6,032 nucleotides of DNA from Euryarchaeota archaeon UBA53 (GTDB taxonomy: Archaea > Thermoplasmatota > Poseidoniia > Poseidoniales > Poseidoniaceae), in assembly GCA_002507425.1 (NCBI GenBank), contig DAZU01000118.1, positions 1,239 through 7,270 on the forward strand, read 5' to 3'. A program made the translations under genes and the position numbers. Positions 1-5,952 of this stretch are shown here, in pieces. The stretch's first letter is position 1. The number at the start of each line of letters is the position of its first letter. A model generated the notes under the pieces. That model was not told the DNA's origin. It did no database searches and saw nothing but the letters and a program-made list of their open reading frames with translations.

Positions 1-909
1 ATATGCATCTTCATTCTTGACTTGCCTCTGTGTGATTGCTAGGCCTAAGCAAAGAAGGAAAAGAGATAGCGCTTGAAGATACAACAGAGATTTATCGACA
101 TCCCATGCTTTTTCCTGCGCTGTTAGCCTAAACCACGGAGATTGGACATCCGGTCCTTCTCCTTGCATTACTGCTCTCCATTCAACAACACCTGGGTTTA
201 TTGCTGCTGGAATCGTGAAAAAATTATCGACGACTGAGATGTTAACAATCTCAGCACCTAGCTTCATCTCGACATAGACAAATGTTGTGTTAACTGTTTC
301 AAGTTCAATTTTTGTTGCTTCTCCTAAATCTCTAACATTTGGCGGGGTCCAATCCTCGGCTAAACTTGGACGATTCTCGGGCATCTCTCTGACTGTAATT
401 TGTGAAGACTCTGATATCCCTACCATTGCAACGCCGCCTTCAGGACTCCCATGCTGTATCCCAAGATATAACTCGTAAAATCCGGGTATTTGTGGGGCCC
501 TTAAAGTCCAAGTTTGAGATACTGTGGTTTGAAGGGAGAAATCATCAATTATTTCCACGTAATTATTAGTTCCTCCGTTGGGATCGGTTATAATTTGCCA
601 CCCACTGTTAGAAGGCAGGTCTTTTGCTCCATCCTTATTTGAAAGTAAAGTTAGTCCAACCATTTGCAAGGAACTAACTTCGACTGCTTCCACTAGAGTG
701 TCGATCTGGATTAATTGTCCTGCGAAGACGTCCTGCTGAGGAACTATATCCAAGACTGCACTTGATATTCCATTAGTTGAAGAATCTCCATGACAGGAAC
801 CTGCACAATCTCTCGACCTCATGGCGTCGCCCTTTCCGCCAGGATTTGCTGCCGAGATTGTTGCTGAACCTATCAATATAAAAAGAACAAATATTAATCT
901 TAACTTAAT
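1..909 (-). CDS. Secreted membrane-anchored protein with CX3CH motif, Reeler/choice-of-anchor V-like (C-terminus beyond left edge)
   Basis: The frame is open for 303 codons from 909 to the window edge. The predicted product has an N-terminal signal peptide (residues 1-20, a hydrophobic run ending ISA-A). Just after it comes a Cys35-Ala-Gly-Ser-Cys39-His40 motif, then a beta-rich ectodomain, then a membrane helix (about 274-292) and a charged cytoplasmic start (QRQVKNEDAY) that continues outside. The segment W134-x4-APQ140, the SR-D-C..CH block and an AGQ turn (63-65) parallel the first domain of the upstream gene, so I infer a diverged paralogue of that Reeler-like/choice-of-anchor V domain. 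No ATG, GTG or TTG precedes the signal peptide. The chosen start is ATT at 909-907, placed 7 nt after GGAGG. TTG at codon 12 and ATG at codon 30 would destroy the signal peptide. Translation is probably coupled to the upstream gene, whose stop is 1 nt away. Function is unknown; a cell-surface redox or metal-binding role is only a guess. Confidence 0.8.
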   Translation of the reverse strand, partial: MKLRLIFVLFILIGSATISAANPGGKGDAMRSRDCAGSCHGDSSTNGISSAVLDIVPQQDVFAGQLIQIDTLVEAVEVSSLQMVGLTLLSNKDGAKDLPSNSGWQIITDPNGGTNNYVEIIDDFSLQTTVSQTWTLRAPQIPGFYELYLGIQHGSPEGGVAMVGISESSQITVREMPENRPSLAEDWTPPNVRDLGEATKIELETVNTTFVYVEMKLGAEIVNISVVDNFFTIPAAINPGVVEWRAVMQGEGPDVQSPWFRLTAQEKAWDVDKSLLYLQALSLFLLCLGLAITQRQVKNEDAY

Positions 910-910
910 A

Positions 911-3355
911 CTAATTCCTCCTTCTAAAATAGCTAAGCCCTACGACTAAAATGGTGAACAAAATCAGGATTAAGCTTAGTATAACTCCTGATGTTGTATC
1001 AGGGCCTGGTGGTTCTTCTACGTCTTCGATTACCAAATTGATACTAGTTGTTGATTCCCCAGTCCCAATCTCGATTATTTGTCCATCAATAACTGGATAA
1101 ATATCGTAAGTATGATTTCCTTCAAGGATAGGTTTGTCTTTTATTTCCCCTGAGGTCGTTATCTGAATAAGCTCACCATTTCGCATTACAGCCCACTCTT
1201 CGGAGTTTCCACTCCACTCAATCAAAACAGAATTCCCTTCAACAACTGACTTGAACACTGAAGCAGTTGGTGGCATCACACCAGAAAACGTAGCCTGGGT
1301 TGTATTAGTTCCCCCAAGATTATCTGTAATTGTCAATTCTACCACAAATTCTTCAGTTATGGAAATGGTTTGCGTTAAACCCGTGCCGACAAGGAATCCG
1401 TCAACTTTCCAAACTGCGCTGACCACCTCTCCATCTAAATCGATAGAATCCATCGATGAAAAAGTGACTCTTGAACCTTGAATTAGATTGTCAGTTGTTG
1501 AAATGATTGCGGTGGGATTAGTATTTGTAATTGTAAATTCAGATACAATAGTTGTCCCGTTGTCTTCACCATCAAATGGTGTGACCATGGATGTCCAGAG
1601 GTCGCCAGCAGCGATATTATCTGCCGAAATTATCGAAGAATTGAAACGGGTAACAAATCCATTTCTCATCCAGACCCAATTCAATGTAACATCGTCGCCA
1701 TTTGCATCGCTGGGATCCATTATTGGTTCCAAATCAGATAATGAATCAAAGGAATAATTACCCGAATAGGAGACCACTGGTGGAGAATTAATTAGTTCAA
1801 CTGTGTCAGATAATGAATTAGAGAAGCCTCCCTCAGAATCATATACAGATAGAGTCAAAGTAAGTATATCTCCATCAAGATTCCAGATTTCTTGTTTGAG
1901 TAATTCATCTCCGTCGGCGTCAACTGCTGAGTAGTTGTATAGGGTTTCGTTCTCAAAGTAAACAGTATCCTGAGCAATAGTCAAAGATTCCAAAACAGGT
2001 AATGAGTTTTGAATAGTGACGGATTCTGAGTCAAACCATTCAGACCAAATTATTCCATCACTAGCCCTGCATGAAGCAAACCATGTCTGTCCTTTGATTG
2101 TGTATGTAGATGATAGGGGAGAAGATGTTGATGTGTCCACACCGTTAGACCAATGCAATTCATAGGTTAGGACGTCGTTGTCTAAATCTGTTGCATAACA
2201 TGTAGCCTCGAGATTGTCTATTGTGGTGTATGGACCGCCTATTGTTACGCTGCTTACCTCAGGAGGGTTATTGGAGGAACCAATTAGAACGGTAGGTGTG
2301 GAAAACCAACTGCTGTTGGAATCTCCGTCACTCAACCTGATTTTGGCATACCAGTAGTCGCCATTTCTCACAGCAACCGAAGGGATTGTCATATATCCAT
2401 CAAACGTTGATACCTTTGAGTCATCCAAAAACCACTCAACTCCGGAAACGGATACGCTATCTGCATCAGCATCAGAATAACCCCAAGATAATGATAAATT
2501 ATCTTTGTCTGTAGCATTTTCAGGCAGAATTTCTGCGAATGAAACAATCGGGAGTGAATTTGAAATCACGAGGTTTGAGATATTTTCTTGCTGGCCATAA
2601 TCTGTACCGTCACTAGGCGTTATGGTGACATTCCAAATTTGACCTTTCTGAGTAAACGTCGGACTTACCGATGTTTGATTATCAAGGCTTGATATTTGCA
2701 CACCATCTCTAAACCACTGAATTAAACTCCCTGATTCCGCATCTCCGTCGGCATCATCAAATGTGTAATTGAGAAATATGGTATCTGTTGTATAAATATT
2801 GAGAGGATATACTTGCAGATTACTCAAGGAAGGAGGGTTGTTAGGAGTAACTACGATTGCTTCAGGGACCTGTACGGATGTAGTGCTCCAGCCATCCCCA
2901 GTCCTACCTCCGTTGCCATTTGCAATCATTGCAGCGAGATCGATTTGAACAACCCCAGATCCGGCTTGTGGTGCTGTCCAGTCCACAGACCAACTCCGAT
3001 AACTGCTAGTGGTATGGGTGGCACTTTTGCCTGCGCTATTGACCTTAACAGACATTATTCCGGTTCCGGGAACTGCTAGAGTTCCTTTGTCAACCTCTAG
3101 ACTAAATCCACCAGCGCTACCCGAAATACTTCCACTAGCTGACAACGAAAGAGTATATGTTTGACCCGGAGTGTATGAGGCCGGGTTGCCTGAAATTGAT
3201 ACTGAAGCACTGGTTCCGTAATGACAGTTGCAACCTGATGACCTAGAGTATATACCGTTTGAATTTGCTAGCGATATTGGAATAATTGAGGATAGAAGTA
3301 CCACCACTATGAGTAGAGATAATGCCTTCAGTCTCATGGCCCTACGACATTTCAT
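911..3355 (-). CDS. Large membrane-anchored surface protein: Reeler/choice-of-anchor V-like domain plus Ig/PKD/FN3-like modules
   Basis: An 814-residue exported protein. A basic N-terminus and hydrophobic core (about 8-30, ending SLA-N) form a signal peptide. Residues 31-165 resemble the Reeler-like 'choice-of-anchor V' domain: Cys42-Asn-Cys44-His45, YTPGQTYTL near 61, SWSVDWTAPQ at 121-130 and an ANGNGGRTGDGW loop at 145-156. Tandem beta-sandwich modules follow at about 173-268, 269-360, 362-450, 451-525 (shortened), 526-613, a PKD-type module 613-693 and an FN3-like module 694-776. Most carry a D-A-D-G-D-type loop and W...SDG strand. C-terminal helix 788-808 and RRRN form a membrane anchor. 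Cys387 and Cys429, in the third module only, could form a disulfide. The start may be ATG 3355 or Met7 (3337); neither has an SD, and an AT-rich box about 26 nt upstream of 3355 suggests a leaderless start. The likely role is adhesion or surface binding; the ligand is unknown. Confidence 0.88.
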   Translation of the reverse strand: MKCRRAMRLKALSLLIVVVLLSSIIPISLANSNGIYSRSSGCNCHYGTSASVSISGNPASYTPGQTYTLSLSASGSISGSAGGFSLEVDKGTLAVPGTGIMSVKVNSAGKSATHTTSSYRSWSVDWTAPQAGSGVVQIDLAAMIANGNGGRTGDGWSTTSVQVPEAIVVTPNNPPSLSNLQVYPLNIYTTDTIFLNYTFDDADGDAESGSLIQWFRDGVQISSLDNQTSVSPTFTQKGQIWNVTITPSDGTDYGQQENISNLVISNSLPIVSFAEILPENATDKDNLSLSWGYSDADADSVSVSGVEWFLDDSKVSTFDGYMTIPSVAVRNGDYWYAKIRLSDGDSNSSWFSTPTVLIGSSNNPPEVSSVTIGGPYTTIDNLEATCYATDLDNDVLTYELHWSNGVDTSTSSPLSSTYTIKGQTWFASCRASDGIIWSEWFDSESVTIQNSLPVLESLTIAQDTVYFENETLYNYSAVDADGDELLKQEIWNLDGDILTLTLSVYDSEGGFSNSLSDTVELINSPPVVSYSGNYSFDSLSDLEPIMDPSDANGDDVTLNWVWMRNGFVTRFNSSIISADNIAAGDLWTSMVTPFDGEDNGTTIVSEFTITNTNPTAIISTTDNLIQGSRVTFSSMDSIDLDGEVVSAVWKVDGFLVGTGLTQTISITEEFVVELTITDNLGGTNTTQATFSGVMPPTASVFKSVVEGNSVLIEWSGNSEEWAVMRNGELIQITTSGEIKDKPILEGNHTYDIYPVIDGQIIEIGTGESTTSINLVIEDVEEPPGPDTTSGVILSLILILFTILVVGLSYFRRRN
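917..921 (-). promoter_or_regulatory. Shine-Dalgarno GGAGG that sets an ATT start
   Basis: On the minus strand the bases AGAAGGAGG lie within the last codons of the 814-residue surface-protein gene (Arg-Arg-Arg), followed by AAT TAG. The GGAGG core is a full match to the conserved 16S anti-SD, with 7 nt to the ATT at 909-907. In-frame stops further upstream (949-947 and 943-941) exclude a long upstream extension, so this site decides the start of the downstream gene and implies coupled translation. Confidence 0.7.
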
Positions 3356-3373
3356 GTGTTTTTAACTTCGTGT

Positions 3374-3387
3374 GTTAAATATTAAAA
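3374..3387 (-). promoter_or_regulatory. Candidate TATA-like box for the 814-residue surface-protein gene
   Basis: On the minus strand TTTAATATTTAA overlaps the ligA stop codon. Its centre is about 26 nt before the ATG at 3355, the distance expected for an archaeal TATA box driving a leaderless transcript. There is no SD in front of that ATG, which fits. AT-rich sequence near a stop codon can occur by chance, so this is only a candidate. If real, the two surface-protein genes can be transcribed separately from ligA. Confidence 0.35.
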
Positions 3388-5394
3388 CTCAAACAAGGTC
3401 TTGTCGCTTTTTTCTGTGTTTGATATTTTTGAAAATAGAATATCCTCACTCCATACGGTTATTCCCAATGATTCGGCCTTTGAAAGTTTACTACCCGCCT
3501 TGTCTCCCGCAATCAGGATGTCTAGATTTCCGCTTACACTACCCAATACTTTGCCGCCTGAATTCTTTATCGATAATGCAATTTCCTTTCTAGGCCTTGA
3601 AAGAGATCCGGTTATGCAGAAGGACATCCCATCAAATATCCCTCCTTCTGATTGTTCTTGATCTATTACATCAATAATCTCTGATAATTCATCGATTAGT
3701 TTTCTTCTACTGCAAATTCCATCATGGAATATGCCAGCTACCTTATCACCAATACCGTCTACCGAGGTTAATTCTTCTATCGCGCCCTCATCAATCCAAA
3801 GAAGAAGATTATCTAATGAAATAAAATATTGGGATATGGCGGTAGATACTTCCGGCCCAATCCTTTCCAATCCTAGGGCATGAAGAAATCTTGAGAGATT
3901 CAATGACCTTGTTTTTTCAAGCTCTGCAATTACGTTATTAGCACTCTTTTTACCCATTCTTTCAATACTAGATATATCTGAGTGGGTTAGCTTATACAAG
4001 TCTGCAATAGTTGTAATTAATCCATTATCCAATAAAGCCTCAATCAACTTTTCACCGATGCCATCCATCTCTAAAGCTCTGCACCAATAAGTTAGGCTTC
4101 TGGCTGTTCGAGCCCCGCATTCCAGTGACAAACACCTTAGGAAGGCCCCTTCCATAGAAAGAAATCTATCGCATGCTGGGCATTCCTTTGGGATATTGAT
4201 TTCTTTGAATATTATTTCTGATTCAAAAGGACTTCCATCTGCATGAAATCTATTTTCTAGATCATCCTGAGTTGCTGGTCCTAAGTTTGATATTATTTTT
4301 GGAATCACATCTCCTCTTCGAGTGATTCTTACTTTATCTCCTATTTTGACTCCTAGCCTCTCAACCTCGCCAACGTTGTGGAGAGTCACATTCTCGACGG
4401 TTACTCCCCCAACCATTTGTGGAGCAATTCTTGCTACTGGTGTGACCGTGCCTGTTCGACCTGTTTGCCAGTCAACATCTAACAAAACTGATTCCGCTTC
4501 CTGAGACGGAAACTTCCATGCTAAAGCCCACCTAGGGTGATGTGCTGTTGTCCCTAAATTTTCTCTTTGTTCTAAGTTATCCAATTTGAATACGATTCCA
4601 TCAATTTCATATTCATACAATTCTCTTGCCTTAGTCCATACCTGTGTATGTTCGATCATATTCTTATGTGGTGAATCAGACTCAAATATTTCCCATGGTG
4701 CAGGCTCGACACCTACTTTTTGCAGCCATGTTAGTAACTCACTATCATTCACAGCGGCAGGGGATTTATTCGGGAACTTTACATCATATGCCCAAAAAAC
4801 AAGGTCCGACGCATCTGCTTTACCATCTCCATATTTTTGACGCAAAGCGCCAGAACAAAGATTTCTTGGATTTGGGGAAACGTGTTTGTACTTATTCTCA
4901 AACACTTCTATTGGCATGACCACTTCTCCTCGAACGTGACAATCGATATCCATTCCAAGCCTAAGGGGCACGTTCGCAACGAGCTTTGCATTTAGTGTAA
5001 CGTCTTCTCCACGCTCACCACTGCCCCTAGTTGCTGCTCGGTGAAGATTCCCTGAGACATACTCGAGCGATAGCGCTGAGCCATCTAACTTCGGTTGTGC
5101 CAGATACCTTCGCCCACCAAAGGTTGACTGTTGAACAAAGTGAATTATATCATCATCAGAAGTCCCTTTATCCAAAGATTGCATAGGAAACATATGCTCC
5201 ACTTTTACAGTCCCGGGGAGCGGTTCTGGGCCAACCTGATGTAAAACTGCATTATCCGGATCTAAGTCCTTTAATTCATCCCAAAGAGCGTCGAATTCTT
5301 GATCTGTAATCTCCGGAGCAGAGTGATTGTAATACAGGTCTCGATGATATCTGACTGCGTTAGCCAGATATTCGATTCGCTCACCTCCGGTCAT
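3382..5394 (-). CDS. ligA: NAD+-dependent DNA ligase LigA
   Basis: Seals nicks in duplex DNA using NAD+, in replication and repair. Numbering here is from the longer possible start at 5457. Domain Ia (22-75) has LYY 41-43 and D52/F55/D56. The nucleotidyltransferase core has catalytic Lys123 in KLDG, RGE 176-178, NPRN 196-199 with Arg206, EIDGIVFK 284-291 and WALAWKFP 310-317. The OB fold runs about 325-395 (GDKVRITRRGDVIPKI at 373-388). The zinc finger uses C426, C429, C442 and C447. Four helix-hairpin-helix motifs lie near 465, 499, 530 and 565, and a BRCT domain at 606-677 has Trp669. Length (670-691) matches the family. I chose ATG 5394 because it puts Tyr42 at position 21, like Tyr22 in E. 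coli, and avoids a 32-nt overlap with the PPC gene; ATG 5457 is the alternative. Oddity: the residue two before the catalytic Lys is Gln121, where Glu is usual. LigA is typical of bacteria and rare in archaea, so ancestral transfer is inferred. Confidence 0.97.
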   Translation of the reverse strand: MTGGERIEYLANAVRYHRDLYYNHSAPEITDQEFDALWDELKDLDPDNAVLHQVGPEPLPGTVKVEHMFPMQSLDKGTSDDDIIHFVQQSTFGGRRYLAQPKLDGSALSLEYVSGNLHRAATRGSGERGEDVTLNAKLVANVPLRLGMDIDCHVRGEVVMPIEVFENKYKHVSPNPRNLCSGALRQKYGDGKADASDLVFWAYDVKFPNKSPAAVNDSELLTWLQKVGVEPAPWEIFESDSPHKNMIEHTQVWTKARELYEYEIDGIVFKLDNLEQRENLGTTAHHPRWALAWKFPSQEAESVLLDVDWQTGRTGTVTPVARIAPQMVGGVTVENVTLHNVGEVERLGVKIGDKVRITRRGDVIPKIISNLGPATQDDLENRFHADGSPFESEIIFKEINIPKECPACDRFLSMEGAFLRCLSLECGARTARSLTYWCRALEMDGIGEKLIEALLDNGLITTIADLYKLTHSDISSIERMGKKSANNVIAELEKTRSLNLSRFLHALGLERIGPEVSTAISQYFISLDNLLLWIDEGAIEELTSVDGIGDKVAGIFHDGICSRRKLIDELSEIIDVIDQEQSEGGIFDGMSFCITGSLSRPRKEIALSIKNSGGKVLGSVSGNLDILIAGDKAGSKLSKAESLGITVWSEDILFSKISNTEKSDKTLFEF

Positions 5395-5425
5395 GGTTAT
5401 ACGTAGAGAGCGGGGATTATCAATA

Positions 5426-5854
5426 TCACGAAAATTGTAATCCAAGAAGTTCCACATCGGGCAATGAACACCTAGTCATAATCGATTTTGAAAGAATCCT
5501 AATATGAATCTCTGCAACAACATGAACAACGCATTGGAACATATGGCCTGCATGCACATTATTTTCATCATCTGACCAGCAACAGTGTATGTGAGTAAAC
5601 GCCTCTCCGTTAACTGTTCTAGCGATATTTCCTGAAAGGCTAACAAGTTCAGAAGGGGGCTCTAAATCGCGACGGATATACACTCCTTCTTGATTCATGT
5701 AGCCATAAACCATCTCCCTAGTTCGCCCAATTCCACTAGTTATGGCAGCAGCATTAAATCCGACTAAATCTGCAAGTTTTTTCAGAGTAGAATGGACTTC
5801 TTCGCCGGGGTCCAATCTCACAAAGAGGTCTTTATCACTAAGAGTATATTCCAT
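5426..5854 (-). CDS. PPC/DUF296 domain protein
   Basis: A 142-residue single-domain protein of the PPC (DUF296) family, the fold found in plant AT-hook proteins and, as stand-alone proteins, in bacteria and archaea. Visible family features are FVRLDPGEEV (11-20), the AAITSGIG turn (36-43), VYGYM (49-53), a SELVSLSGNIA strand (68-78), and the histidine set His88, His90 and His104 in THIH...HAGHM, which in characterised stand-alone members lies around a metal site in a trimer. Length is usual for the family, and the protein appears cytoplasmic, with no signal peptide or helix. The biochemical role of prokaryotic PPC proteins is poorly defined. The ATG at 5854 has no SD; a TATA-like box lies about 31 nt upstream, consistent with a very short leader. 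It is the first gene of the minus-strand run and lies 31 nt from ligA, or overlaps it by 32 nt if ligA starts at 5457, so co-transcription is likely. Confidence 0.9.
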   Translation of the reverse strand: MEYTLSDKDLFVRLDPGEEVHSTLKKLADLVGFNAAAITSGIGRTREMVYGYMNQEGVYIRRDLEPPSELVSLSGNIARTVNGEAFTHIHCCWSDDENNVHAGHMFQCVVHVVAEIHIRILSKSIMTRCSLPDVELLGLQFS

Positions 5855-5877
5855 AAGTGGATTTGTAGCGAACCAAC

Positions 5878-5891
5878 CAAATTATAATTTG
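5878..5891. promoter_or_regulatory. 14-bp palindrome over a TATA-like box in the divergent promoter region
   Basis: CAAATTATAATTTG is a perfect 14-bp palindrome. Its central ATTATAAT is about 31 nt before the PPC start codon, the right place for an archaeal TATA box with a short leader. Because it is symmetrical it reads the same toward the plus-strand gene. A second inverted repeat uses its left arm: AACCAAATT at 5875-5883 pairs with AATTTGGTT at 5901-5909. This could be a TATA box with an overlapping operator; AT-rich palindromes also arise by chance. Confidence 0.4.
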
Positions 5892-5920
5892 CATGATTTC
5901 AATTTGGTTATCTATTACGA

Positions 5921-5930
5921 TTATTAACAT
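5921..5930 (+). promoter_or_regulatory. Candidate TATA-like box for the ABC exporter gene
   Basis: TTATTAACAT is centred about 28 nt before the ATG at 5953, fitting a leaderless archaeal transcript. The G-rich AGCGGGG just before the ATG is not a good SD. The assignment rests on position and base composition only. Confidence 0.3.
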
Positions 5931-5952
5931 AACAAGAGCGTCTAGCGGGGCT

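Noticed and set aside
927..992. C-terminal Pro-rich stretch, helix and RRRN of the long surface protein as an archaeosortase (PGF-CTERM-like) sorting signal
   Set aside because: The three-part layout is similar, but the residues before the helix (PGPDTTSG) do not match PGF-CTERM or another sorting motif I know; a simple membrane anchor explains it.
1488..2840. Nucleotide-level tandem repeats in the modular surface-protein gene
   Set aside because: The modules are similar only in protein pattern (DADGD loops, SDG strands). I saw no long direct DNA repeats, so recent expansion or an assembly repeat is not supported.
2813..3079. Plus-strand open frame with several cysteines
   Set aside because: It lies entirely opposite the N-terminal domain of the 814-residue surface protein, has no export or domain signature, and its cysteines come from the complement of Gly/Thr/Ala codons.
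4586..4919. Two overlapping plus-strand open frames
   Set aside because: Both are antisense to the LigA nucleotidyltransferase domain, which is strongly conserved, and neither resembles a protein.
5395..5457. 21-residue N-terminal extension of LigA from ATG 5457
   Set aside because: The extension has no match to the family pattern, its first 32 nt overlap the end of the PPC gene, and no SD is present. The ATG at 5394 gives the usual spacing to domain Ia. It is not fully excluded.
5742..5927. Plus-strand open frame running from within the PPC gene across the promoter region
   Set aside because: It is antisense to conserved PPC residues and then crosses the AT-rich promoter region; there is no recognisable product.
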